A DNA stretch of 64,000 nucleotides from contig PUQB01000323.1 of NCBI GenBank assembly GCA_003024785.1, positions 186,001 through 250,000 of the forward strand. The letters are read 5' to 3'. The notes beneath the pieces were generated by a model that saw only the letters and a program-made list of their open reading frames with translations, ran no database searches and was not told the origin of the DNA. The first letter of the stretch is position 1; every line of letters starts with the position of its first letter. Positions 15,471-26,499 of the stretch are shown here, in pieces. A program made the position numbers and the translations under genes. The DNA comes from Selaginella tamariscina (taxonomy: Eukaryota > Streptophyta > Lycopodiopsida > Selaginellales > Selaginellaceae).

Positions 15471-16031
15471 TGTCACGACCCGATACAGGATACAGGATTC
15501 CGGATACAGGATACGGGTTGCAGGATTTCCTACAGGATATTCCTACAGGATTCCGGATACAGGATACGGTTGCAGGATATTCCTACAGGATATGCCTAGA
15601 GGATAAGGGACATGTGGACTCATCTTAGCCTCTGCATGCATGCAGTCACTTTGCATGCATGCAACCACTTTTAGCACTCATGCCTAGATTAGCTCTTGGA
15701 GTTGTGAGCATAAAAGCTCCGACCTAATTGTTGTACAATCAGTTACTATCAACACCAGTCTTACTACGATCAATCTTGTCTTGTCTTTTCTTGCTTGCTT
15801 CTTGTTTCCTTGTCTCGCTCCTGGATCCTGTCTGTTCCTGTCTTGTTCCTGGATCCTGTCCTGCCTTCCTGTCTTGCTCCCGGATCCTATCCTGTTCTTC
15901 TCTCCGATCTATCCTGTTCTTGTCTTGCTCCTGAGTTTCTAGTTCCTGTCCTGCTCTCTGTCCTGCTCCTGAGTCAAGCCTTCTTGTTCTTGGAATCCTG
16001 CTCTCTTCCTAGTTCCTGATCGTGGCTGACA
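15471..16031 (+). repeat. 3' LTR of the chromovirus
   Basis: 561 bp, same ends and internal plan as the 5' LTR, with a doubled TGCATGCATGCA region near 15632-15662 and a diverged pyrimidine-rich part. The self-priming sequence is present at 15740-15752. Confidence 0.9.
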
Positions 16032-16660
16032 GCTGGCATTTCCGTGCCATCCCACTTACTCAAACAGGGCTCCTGGGTTCATGATCGAGTTCGTTGCTCT
16101 TCTGTCGGTGCAAGCTTTAGCTTGTGTCGTTAAGGTACAACCCTTTGTTATGCCGCCTTAACTTCTAGATGACAGGGTATGTCCCACCTTCGGGGTAGCT
16201 TACCCTTAACGTTGGCAAATCCATGCCTGGGAGGTCTTGTCGGGATGCACGTTCCAAGAGGCAGAGGTTGTGGCTTGTCTCCAGCCTCCTCCTCCACATC
16301 AAGCTAGGTGTAGCACTCATGGCCAAGCAAGGCACATCTGTGCTTGACCGGTTGTGGGTGTGGAATCTTGTTTGACAAGGTTCACATTACCAGTTCCTGA
16401 GGGTTCACAAATTTGGTTCTAGAGTTGGCATTTAGAGTCATAGTAAAAATTGTCATAGTTTTTACTATGACTTTTAGGAGCCACATTTGTGGCACTTGGT
16501 ACAACTCTTGAATCTAAGGGCTATGGCATGATAGTCCACATCGGAGAAGGCAGTGTTACATGGAGATGTGACACTGGGCTAAATATCACACGATACAATG
16601 CCAAGGCACGCCTTTGGGGTTGTGTCATGGGCTTATCGTTAAGGGTTGGATAGTCTAACA
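16032..16660. repeat. Repeat-derived DNA downstream of the chromovirus
   Basis: Moderate-GC sequence with no reading frame that I trust. It contains a perfect 13 bp stem with a 9 nt loop (16437-16449 and 16459-16471, GTCATAGTAAAAA). It leads without a break into the repeat family of 16660-18230. Confidence 0.45.
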
Positions 16661-18230
16661 AACAGGCATGCTTGTGCTCGCGCTAGGGTGCTAAGCCTTG
16701 GGCATTTGCTCAAGGAGGTTCAGTCTCGTAACTAGGTGTGCTTAGGCACACTTGGCTAGGGGAGTGTTCTCCTGGAATCTAGGGGTTGAACAACCTAAGC
16801 TTGTCAGCAGGAGCCTTTTCATGGAGCACTCGCAATCATGTACTTAGGGTTATCCAAACCTAACCTTAGGAATTTTGCTTAGTAGAACACTCGTGTTTGC
16901 CTATGGTGCACACTTATGTCCTCACTAAGTATTAGCCTTAGGTCTAGGTATGACTTGGCCACTCAACCCTTAGGGGTTAGTTATAGTTCATGGTACCCCT
17001 TGTCGCTCAAAAGGGGTTATACTCCTGAATGAGGGTGATTCCTCAAGGGGTAAGTGACGTGCCTTGGCTCTGTCACAGGGTATGTGTGAGACACATCTCC
17101 TTTGTGGGGTTAGGGCATGAGCCTGTCTAGATCTACTAGGACATGATCCTAAAGTCTACTCGAATTATCCTTTAGGGTTCAGGGGATGGTCATTCTAGGG
17201 GACTTAGGGTAGGACTTTGAGTCTTCTACCTAATTGGGCCTCTGAGTCAGACTCTTAGGGTTATCTTGGAAGACTTAGCGTTGCTCACACAAGGTGATGC
17301 CGAATGGCCACTTGGTAGCCACGTGTTGGCCCTTCATGTTAAATCCTGAATTTGACCCATGGCTGTAACATTCTTACTTGGCACATTAAAGATAAGCATG
17401 AGGAATGACCAACAAGTATTAGTTATATTAAAAAATTATTAGCAAATTTGTAAAGAATAATTAATAATATTAAGAATCAGAAGCAAAGCTATGGGTTCAA
17501 CAACAATCTCTGTCAGAGTGTTAATCCAAAGGGTTATCACGTGTCAACACATGACCTTTTGACATCAATTCCATGTGTGAGCAACACCAAGTCTTTTAAA
17601 ATAACTTTTACATGTTCAAAATAGGCACAAGACTTAGGGCTTACCCTAAGTCATTTAGAATGATTATCTCCGAACTTTAAAGGATAACCCAAATAAACTT
17701 TAGGATCCCCGTAAAGACCTAGACAAACTCATGTCCAACCTCGCTAAGGATACATGCCTTGCACGTACCCCATGACAAAGCCAAGGCATAGTGACTTACC
17801 CCTTGAGGGATAACCTCGTTAGGGAGTATACCCTTTAGAAGTGACAAAACCATGGACTAACCCCTAAGGGTTTAATTAGTCCCAAGGCTAGTACTTAGTG
17901 AGGATACGAGTATGCACCATAAGTAAACATGAGTGTTCTGTTAAACAAATTCTAAGTACACAACTCCATAAGAACCTTAAATACACAACTTCTTTTATTA
18001 ATGAGCTTAGGTTATTCAACCCTTTTATTTCAAGGAAAACACTCACCAAGTGTGTCATTTATGAAACCTAACCTCCCCCAAGGCTTAGCACCATGATGTA
18101 ACCACAATACACTGCTTACAAAGTATCTAACCCTTTAACGTCAACCCATGAACAACCCCAAAAAAGTGTGCTCCATGGACCATCATCATGGACTCTATCT
18201 GTTTGGCGCTTCATACTAGTTTAGGTTGAG
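16660..18230. repeat. Palindrome: two copies of a dispersed repeat head to head, centre near 17370
   Basis: 16660-17370 and the reverse complement of about 17480-18230 share the same ordered sequence. For example, 16900-16935 (TATGGTGCACAC, CCTCACTAAGTATTAGCC) matches 17893-17925 in reverse. The junction lies where CCATGGCTGTAAC (ending about 17371) meets the inverted copy. A third copy at 28380-28751 plus 33318-33560 is split by the copia element. Confidence 0.8.
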
Positions 18231-19150
18231 GGTTTAGGCCATTCTTTCTCACTGCTTTCCTACTCCACCAAGAACCCTAATTATTTTGTTTATACATGCA
18301 TGAACTCCTAGAAAGTTGTCCAGTTCGATTGTAGTCACCGCCCTGGGACAGAAACAGGGGACTGTAAGGTATATCACACCATTTAGTATTTTCTTAGAAT
18401 ATGCTAGTATGAATATAAGCAACTTACATCATTTAATCAAGCTTTAAAAAATGTAAAATATATAAATGGAAAATTCTTTAATATTTGTGCCCTTTTTAGT
18501 TAGTATATTCTTAGAATATACTTGTGTCGCACATATGTTCTTTAGGCTCTCAATATAAACAATCATCTATATATGTTCTGTATGTGTTTATTCTTTTTTC
18601 TACTTAAAAGAAATTAAATGCTAATTTTTTTAATTTAATACTCATTTTAATTTTAATTTAATACTAATCATAATTTCTTAAAAAAGATTTGACATGTCAC
18701 AAAAGGCATATTATAATAATATATTTAAAATATATTTAAATGATAAGATTAAGTAAAAATGAATTTAGATAAGGTTTGAACTAAAAATAAATTATAGATG
18801 TAATATTATATATGTGGTAATTAAATATGCACAAAATTTAATATACTATGTGTGTTTTGTATGATATTTGGCCTTTGATATGTATCACACAGGCTATGAG
18901 TGATCCTGGTGTGATTAAAAAAAACGAATTACGCTACGGTTTAATCGGGTTTAATGAAAAGAGTGGCAAGCTCTACGTGAGAAATGAGTACATAAGTATA
19001 TATAAATATATAACGTGTAAAATAAATTACAGATAATTTAAAATAGAATCTGAAAAGAATTTTCAGTACAAAATAAATCTATTTCCTACAAGTGAAATTT
19101 ACAGAATCTATAAACATCATCTAAATACATTTTACTTGCGTAATCGTTTT
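17372..19150. repeat. Left arm of inverted repeat 2 (partner 26763-33771)
   Basis: Its reverse complement matches 26763-28751 joined to 33318-33771, that is, the right arm without the copia insertion. Good anchors are AGGCTATGAGTGATCCTG (18891) against CAGGATCGCTCATAGCCT (26917) and GGTATATCACACC (18368) against GGTGTGATATACC (28158). The spacer of 7.6 kb holds the unrecognised gene at 19370-21816. Confidence 0.8.
18890..18990 (+). pseudogene. DPDV-type exon fragment in inverted repeat 2, left copy
   Basis: After TATCACACAG the sequence reads AMSDPGVIKKNELRYGLIGF. The right-arm copy (about 26880-26935, minus) reads AMSDPDVVEKRNY. Both resemble the last exon of the gene between the arms (IIKDPDVREAVQEGC, 19383-19432, minus). 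This suggests that the arms carry fragments of that gene or a relative. The family is unknown. Confidence 0.3.
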
Positions 19151-19369
19151 ATACATATATAAATGTACATAGGCTATAAATATACTTGTCAAGTTTGTCA
19201 TGCTCTCGTTTTTCGGCTTCACATCCATGTATATTATAACACATACACACAGACATGTTTGTGTGTGTATGCGTGCTATACAGTGTAGATGACTACATGT
19301 TAGCTGACTTACAAATCCTCTGACTAGAAGTGTATATTGGTAAACGGGTCCATGTTCGCCCATGTCGTT

Positions 19370-21816
19370 ATAGTTTGTTGAACAAACTGATTTAGCAGCC
19401 TTCTTGTACTGCTTCTCTTACATCAGGATCCTTAATAATCCCAACCTGTAGGAAGAATCATTAGTATACTGCTGTATAATTTGCTGTGCTCTCTCTCTCT
19501 CTAAGACACAAAACACACACACAAACCTGTGCAGCTCAAAACGATGCCACAAATAGTTTGTTCTGTCCACCACCACCACCACCACTCTAGATGCCATTGA
19601 ATGTGCACTTGAGATACTTGCAAGTTTTATTCACTTCAAGTGCTTCTACAAGAGATCAATACATTCTCACCTCCCTTAAGAACAACAGCATCCTCTTCAT
19701 ACTTGTACTGGACCTGATAAAAGCCTCATTTATAATATGTGTGTGTATACACATTGGTTAGTCATAGTGAGCTTGTGTGTACACATACCTTCAAAGGGAG
19801 AGGTAACACAAGGACAACCAGGGTAACAACTAGTTGTGGTTATAACATGAATATTAGATCATATTAGGCATGCACGTATGAGTCGGTAGAGCTTACCCAT
19901 GATGGTTCAAACCTAAATCTGCTTTCGGCCAATAGATTACGAAAATTAACCAAAAGCTATGTATTATATCTTTATAAATAGAGCGCGCAACGCACATCTA
20001 ACTTACTTTCCAACGAAATGACCAACAAAAATACGCATTTAAACAAAACCCATATCGCATCCGGTTTACCATCAGGCAATGCCCTCGGTCCTCGCACAGA
20101 GAGTACTACATGCTATATCTCGGACAAACCAAGGCATTAGGGAACTCAAAAGGTGCTGACAGTTAGTCTTGCTTTTCAGGTTTAACATATTTACTATCTG
20201 CAGGTATATGAAGATTATGCTGTTTGTAACTTATAACAATATACATACATTAAAAAGTGAAGACTCACATACCCCAAGCTTTACAGAACAGAGACTTTCT
20301 GGCACCGCCTTCAAAGCATAGTCTAACAAGGCCGTAAGGATTTCCCAGCTTGCTTAGGATCATATGCAATCCTGGTTTAAGCTATACGAAATAAACGAGA
20401 GGCGGCATTTGTTCCCCAAGGAATATTGGTAAATTATCCTCCTGACGATACGAAGTAGTAGCGTATGTATTTATTTACATATATGTAGATACTTTTTAAG
20501 TTTTACTATTGTGGGAAAATAATAATAATAATAATTATTATATATATATATATATGCTGCAGTATAGAGCTAAACATGTAACATATTATATAAGAAAAGT
20601 TAAATAAGCAGAACCAACTAGTAACAGAAGGAGCATCCATAACATAATCCAAGCCCCTTTGAAAACTCTTCCACCTGACTAAAATTCTTTTCAAGGGACC
20701 GAAGCAGATAGAAGAGATTCAATATGGATGCCACTCGCAGGAAAGCAGGCTGCGGCTCTCCATCGAAGAGTAACTCCGACCTCAAATGAATCTGATAAGC
20801 CGGAATGCCGGCCTCTTGCACGCCTCATCCCCAAATCCGACTCCCTTCAACACCAGATCTCTACCAACATGCTCATGAAGCACGTTAAGAGTACTTCTCC
20901 TAGAGGGCTCGTGCCAAAACTCACCGCTTCCTTGACAGCAATAGCACCATCGGCGGCCAGATGTGAGCTTCTCGGCTAAGAAAGCCACATCTGTCCTGTG
21001 GGTTCATACTCCTTGATACCCACGTACACTCGTACACCCATGCCATCCTGCGATGGTGTTAGCCACGCCATTGCATCATCAGTAGCTCCTCGAGCGTGCG
21101 TGACTTTGCATAGTTGATCACGCCAGTCGGCCAGATGGTCGAGATACCATCTGGACTGTCTTGATTACGCAAACACATACCTGGTCCGGGTACCGTGTGA
21201 ATCACCTGAGTAGCCATTCTAGCATTGCAGCCTGTGCCAAGCCAAGTAGATAATCCCAGTGTAGGACATAGTCCTCCACAATTCATCGCATTGCCAACAT
21301 CTCAACAGCATCATAACGATCTCCATCTGCTTCAACACACATACAATCTCCGTCTTCAAGCACAAGAACACGCCGCGCACCCACAGCATGGTCCTGACGT
21401 TTCTGGAAGCTCGCGTGCCCCACGTTCTTGGCCAAGAGCAGATTTTTCCTGTTATAGGCCTTGTAGTCGAGCGCATCCGCTTCCTCAGGCAGCAGCTTGG
21501 CCTTCTGCGCTAATGCTTTCAGAACCTTGTCTGCATCAAACAAGAGAGATTGTATCATCTAAATACAAAACCACTTACTCAAAGGTTGCACAGCTATGGC
21601 CTCGGCCTTTTTTACTCCCCGCTTCTGTTTGCGGGCAGGCGCTGAAGAATCTCCGGACGGCGCATTGAGGATGAAGTATTTCCTGCAAGATCATGAAAAG
21701 AAATATCAAGGAAAAAGCAGAATAAGGATGTGGAGCAAAGATGAAGAATTTTTTTTTTACAAAATATCGACATTGAGGCGCTTACCGCTGCTGCTTCGCT
21801 TGCGGGAAGGCGCCAT
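19370..21816 (-). CDS. Unrecognised multi-exon gene
   Basis: Moderate GC (about half in 20730-21680) inside AT-rich DNA points to coding sequence. On the minus strand an ATG at 21816 gives MAPSRKRSSS (exon 21786-21816). Exon 2 (21579-21682) encodes NAPSGDSSAPARKQKRGVKK, a basic and possibly nuclear-targeting segment. Exon 3 starts at 21530 and reads VLKALAQKAKLLPEEADALD and later RRVLVLEDGDCMCVEADGD. Further open segments include MGVRVYVGIKEYEPTG (near 21010), YQIHLRSELLFDGEPQPAFL (near 20780) and PYGLVRLCFEGGARKSLFC (near 20320). A 43 bp exon at 19671-19713 and a final exon ending in TAA at about 19383 are plausible. The intron between exons 2 and 3 is 48 bp. Several single-base frame breaks occur. 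I cannot assign a family. Confidence 0.45.
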
Positions 21817-21849
21817 TGATGACTGCAAACCCTTACTCTAGGAATAGTG

Positions 21850-22000
21850 CTTCGTGTCCAAGCTGGCATTTACCAATTTAAACAATATTACAAAATATTA
21901 TATATATTTCATTTATTTAATGTTGAATTTGCAGGTTGAGTATATAAAAATATTATATATTATATAACGATTATATAAACAAAATATATTGATGTACTTT
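21850..22000. other. Short AT-rich spacer
   Basis: TA-rich sequence upstream of the unrecognised gene, which probably includes its promoter. Nothing specific seen. Confidence 0.4.
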
Positions 22001-22830
22001 TAAATCCCTCTAGGGTTAAGTGAACTCTGTCGCTGTTGAGGTTAACTCATGCAAAAGAAATATTCTTCAAAGGTGGGTAGGCCCGGCTCTCTACATTACC
22101 TTTTCTCAAGTGTTTTATGTATGTATATTATATAGGTTCATACACACGCACACACACATATATATGTAGACTTTAGTTTTATGTCCTGCTCGTTCTATTA
22201 TAACACGTGTTACCTGTTATTAAAATAAATATACCACAAAAAGTTTGGAATATATGAATGGGATTCTCAGAATTATTTAATCAATATACTTTGTTTGTGG
22301 AAAGCTTAATAGAAATTTCAACAGTTAGACTTTCTTATTAATTGACATAATCACACGCACATATATTATAGGATGACACATAAAATATACCAAAACAAAA
22401 TTGCCTAGTCAAAGTCAAATCTGTCTGGTGGGATTTTCTGAATCATAGAGTGGAGGCTAATGCCCTGTACGCAACATTATACCAAGACGCTGAAGGGTGA
22501 ATAGATTTCATTATTACGTGTGTTCATGTACTAATAAAATATGTTATGTTATGCAGCCTAACGTAGCATTATACATAGTGGATTCATAGAGTACTTATAA
22601 TTCAGAAATCCATATTTGATTTCAACCTAATTCTATAGGATTATTATATTGTACCATGTGTTTGGGTACCATGATTATTGCGTATGTATGTATGTACCGC
22701 CATGTCAAAACAATAATTATTACGTATGTATGTATGTACCGCCATGTCAAACTCAAAACAATAAATGCCAAACCCTAAGCCCTCTCAAATTTGAATTTTG
22801 TACCTTATTTATTTTATATGTTAAAATTAA
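22000..22830. repeat. Direct repeat copy 1 (partner 24125-24705)
   Basis: Shares ordered segments with 24125-24705: TAACACGTGTTA followed by CCTGTTATTAAAA, GGAAAGCTTAATAGAAA, CACATAAAATATACCAAAAC, and CAAAACAATAAATGCCAAAC. Within this copy the GCGTATGTATGTATGTAC and CCGCCATGTCAAA units occur twice (22680 and 22721). Noncoding. Confidence 0.75.
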
Positions 22831-22859
22831 TATTTGTGTACATTAATATATAATCCCAA

Positions 22860-24125
22860 CATATATAATATTAGATCTATAATTTAGTTTTAGTTTGTCT
22901 ATATTTATTACTTAAATTTATTTTTACTTAATAGATAACTTTAAATAATATATATAACTTTTGCCTTTGTGAATCTCTATTTAAGAATTTATAATTAGTA
23001 TTAAATGAAAATGAAAATGCGTATTAAATTATAAGAAAAATTAGCATTTAATTTGTTTTAAGTAGAAAAAAGAAATAAACACGTACAGAACAGCATAAGA
23101 AGGGGATTGTGAATATATTTGAGGACTCTTATGCGTGTGGGATAATAAGTATTGCTTAATTAAGAAAATACTAAACTAACTTAAGTAACTTGAAGTTGTA
23201 TATTATATATATCGTTGAAACTTGTACATTGTTTAAAATGCATGTCACGCAAGTTTATAATGTTTTCAAACACTGTCTAAAGTCTTAATTAAAAGATTAA
23301 CGTTGTTAAGAAAAATCAACCACAATAGCATTAATTATGTTTTAATTTAAAACATTTTTATGTTTAAACTTTAATATTAACACTTTATATTTATATAAGT
23401 TACACAAATAAGTGTTTTAGTATTAAGCATTAATTTCGTTATCGCTTTTTTTAAATACTTCAAGTATTTCACCATTTAAAGGTATTGTGTCTTTCTTACG
23501 TGATTTACTACACGTATATAACATGTGCTCATCTTATGTTTTACATCACCCCCTATTCTCGCCTGCATAAATTAGAGAGAGGAGGAGGCGAGGGGAGTTC
23601 CCCTTCCCATGTCATAGTTTATTTATTTAAACTAGTTATAAATAGTTTAAATTATATCTTATGAATTAGTTAAATAAACTATTTTTTTTTTAAAAACTAT
23701 AAAATAGTTTAAATACTAAATTAGTTTAAATAAACAGTTTATAAACTAGCTAAACTACTCATTGACAGCCTATAAATTATTTTAAATATTTTTAACTAGG
23801 TAGAACTTATTTTATAATTGAATAATTTAACTTCATATCAGTTTAAATTGGAAAATATTAATAGTTATAAAACAAACGGTGTTTAAATGGTTTAAATTTT
23901 ATAAACTAGTGTATATTAATAATAATAATTTATTATTTAAGCTATTTAAATTGTTTATTTTAAGAAATTTAACTTTAAAACTAGTCAAACACTGTCTTCA
24001 AAATGCATTGTTGGTAGTTTTTTACCCTAACAACAGAAGCGTTAAATCTGCGTGAAATGCTTGTAAGATTTTAATAAGTAAAAAAATTAAATCTTTTATT
24101 GAATTAATGCACAGTTAACAAAATA
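22860..24125. repeat. AT-rich DNA with a partial copy of an inverted-repeat-2 segment
   Basis: About 22860-23110 is a diverged copy of 27670-27960 (TTTTAAGTAGAAAAAAGAAA, TAAACACGTACAGAACA). From about 23620 to 23990 the DNA is a low-complexity mixture of TAGTTTAAA and its complement. No gene seen. Confidence 0.5.
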
Positions 24126-24705
24126 TACTTTACAATACAGATGTACTTTTTAGATCTACTCATGCAAAAAATATTCCTTAAAAGTAACCCAAACGAGTGG
24201 GTCCCTAATGACACATATATATGTTCCGTACACACACACACATATTCCATTATAACACGTGTTAACCTGTTATTAAAACTAAATATATGAATGGGACTCT
24301 CAGAATATTATTTGGTCACATACTTTGTTTATGGAAAGCTTAATAGAAAGTACAACAGTTAAACTTTCTTAGTAATTGACATAATCCACACACATATTAT
24401 TATAGATGGCACATAAAATATACCAAAACAATTCGCCTAGTCAAATTCATAATTCATAAATTAATATTTTGCTTCCACCTAATTCTATGGGATTAATATT
24501 GTATTGTGTAGTTCCATGTGTGTGTTTGTGTGTTGGGTGTGTGTATGTACCATGATCCGTCCGATATGATTCAAATCAATAACTATTGCGTATGTATGTA
24601 TGTACCTGCCGTGTCAAACTCAAAACAATAAATGCCAAACCCTAAACCCTAGGCCCTCCCAATTTGAATTTATACTTTGTTTATTTTATATTAGTTTAAA
24701 TAAAA
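24125..24705. repeat. Direct repeat copy 2 (partner 22000-22830)
   Basis: Second copy of the repeat described at 22000-22830. It includes AAACCCTAAACCCTAG at 24637-24652, two units matching the plant telomere repeat, which is too short to be an interstitial telomere array. Confidence 0.7.
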
Positions 24706-24719
24706 AACGATTACCAATA

Positions 24720-25095
24720 GTTCTCAAATCAATTGTGGAAGCGCTTGTTCTTGTTTCTAGCCCAGTTTTTAATAATGTGTTGTTCTATGCCAGCAGACAA
24801 TGCTTGCAAGTGGTGTGTGAGAATCATATAGTAGAGTTTCAAGCTATTCAAGCTCAACACAAAAATATCTCTTTCTCCGTGCGTGAATGTGTATATTCTC
24901 TCTCCGTGCGTGAATGTGTACATCTCTCTCTCTCTTTATTCTCTCTTCAAAAGCTCTCAAGCCAATTGTCGAAGCCTAATGTGTTGTTCTAGGCCAGCCA
25001 ACAATTCTTGCAGGTGTATTGAAAATCATAGAGCAGAGTTTCAAACTATCCAAGGTTAGCACAAAACTCTCTCTCTCTCTCTCTCTCTCCGTGCG
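24720..25095. repeat. Tandem duplication of about 190 bp with CT-rich tails
   Basis: 24790-24865 (CAGACAATGCTTGCAAG, GAATCATATAGTAGAGTTTC) is repeated in diverged form at 24985-25065 (CAACAATTCTTGCAGG, AAATCATAGAGCAGAGTTTC). Each copy ends in a CT-rich run; CCGTGCGTGAATGTGTA occurs twice. No gene recognised. Confidence 0.6.
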
Positions 25096-26340
25096 TGTAC
25101 AGTACTAACAAATACCAAGAGAATGTTAAAGAACGAAAACATATATGCTACGAAACATGTATGTTGATATGTGCGCGCGCGCGTGTGTGTTATATACATG
25201 TTATCATGTGTAAAGTGAGTGCAGATTTAAATCAGTTGAAAGTAAACTCAATCAAGCAGAATGGTGAGTAATGCTCACCAATTTACGCAGGTGAGTACTC
25301 TCCCTTTAAATTATTATATAAATTTAAAATACTTTTTCTACAGGTGCAATTAGTAAACCGAATTAGCAATTATATTCGGGTTAACGGCCTGGGGCAAGTG
25401 TTGGGGTAAAACGGGAATTTGCAATGAGAACTCAAAACAATATTAAAAAATAGCAGATGTTGCAGTATTTAACCAGAATACACTTGTTGTATACTTGGTG
25501 ATAGAAGTGCTTAGAGTGAAGCCATTGTGGGAGCAAGAGGTGTTTTGCAAACCAAGCTTCCGTTCTACGTAAGTTTCACACTCACACTCCCTCTCTCACA
25601 CACACTAACTAAATAGATTAATTTAATTTTAAAATTCAAATAAAATTTAGGCATATATTAAACGTTAAACAAACTAGTTGCGTTTATATATATATTATAT
25701 ATTATATAAAGCTTTTACAACACGGCTTATATATAATGTATATATATATATATATATAAATATAAAAGCCGTGTTAACATATGTATATATATATAAGTCG
25801 ACACGGCTTCACTGCTCACTGCCTATTAATTTTCAATGTAATAACTAATTGCATCTAATTGAATTAACATATCTAATAAATGTATAATATATACTCCATT
25901 ATTTCATATTAAAATAATATAGTTAAGAATTAAGTTTTAACTTTAATATGTTGTCTAAAGTTTAAATAAATTTGAACTCAGCTGTGAACAATAAGTTTAT
26001 TAACAAATGAAATAATCTACAAGTACAACAGTTTCACATACACAGTTCATGTAACTACCCTTACTATGTGTAGTACTCATATTTCATAATTCATATGTAT
26101 GTATATATATTTACAAGTTTTATTTTTCAGGGTGGAAATGGATTTCCGTGTTCTTGCTTTTGCATTTATGAAGGTGTGGAAGCAAAATCCACCGATGTAC
26201 CGACGGTGTCTTTGGGCGTATAAACGCCGAGGGACAAACGGAACTGTTGTCTCTTTGGTCACAAGAATTCCAGTTCCTTCTAATTAGCGGTAATAATTAT
26301 TATTTTCATTTAGTTAGATACTTACATATAAATTAAAAAA
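25095..26340. other. AT-rich region with scattered possible exons
   Basis: Contains an AT-rich hairpin (CACGGCTT near 25722 against AAGCCGTG near 25768). An open stretch at 26132-26287 follows a TTTTCAG acceptor-like site and may belong with the exon-like segment at 26349-26470. Nothing identifiable. Confidence 0.3.
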
Positions 26341-26348
26341 TTAACAGG

Positions 26349-26470
26349 CTTTAACTCAACACGGTTTCACTGTTCAATCGGGAGTCGGTATCACCCCGGT
26401 GCTCCTGCTTGTGTTTTCGGGGGTAGCAATGTATAGAAGAAAATACCAAGTAGACACATGTCCGTCGCAG
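26349..26470 (+). other. Exon-like segment encoding a hydrophobic helix
   Basis: Between TTAACAG and CAG|GTACGC the open frame reads ALTQHGFTVQS, GVGITPVLLLVFSGVAMYRR and KYQVDTCPSQ, one likely membrane helix followed by basic residues. The pattern is vaguely like the last part of a membrane transporter repeat. No neighbouring exons confirm this, so the function is unassigned. Confidence 0.25.
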
Positions 26471-26499
26471 GTACGCTTGTGTGTATGTTTGTGTGCGTC

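Larger units (their letters stand above)
9887..16031 (+). mobile_element. Ty3/gypsy chromovirus, near complete, Tf1/sushi-like
   Basis: A 6.1 kb LTR retrotransposon with 5' LTR 9887-10428 and 3' LTR 15471-16031, both beginning TGTCA and ending TGACA. Between them lie gag, an aspartic protease, reverse transcriptase, RNase H, integrase and a C-terminal chromodomain in gypsy order. The gag segment has the sushi/Tf1 pattern (FQGFLNQIRLLI, LLSGSPRAWV). No tRNA primer site follows the 5' LTR; a self-priming site is proposed instead. The polypurine tract lies at 15458-15468. Frameshifts interrupt gag and pol, and the LTRs differ by indels and substitutions, so this copy is probably inactive, allowing for possible sequencing errors. 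Flanks GCAGC and GCTGG show no clear target duplication. Confidence 0.92.

Noticed and set aside
9882..16036. Target site duplication for the chromovirus
   Set aside because: Flanking pentamers GCAGC and GCTGG do not match. A GCTG match appears only if the LTR is assumed to start at TCACG, which breaks the TG...CA rule.
24637..24652. Interstitial telomere repeat
   Set aside because: Only two CCCTAAA units; also compatible with a telo-box or chance.
26349..26470. NPF/POT-type transporter exon
   Set aside because: One hydrophobic helix with a vague resemblance and no further exons; not enough for a name.
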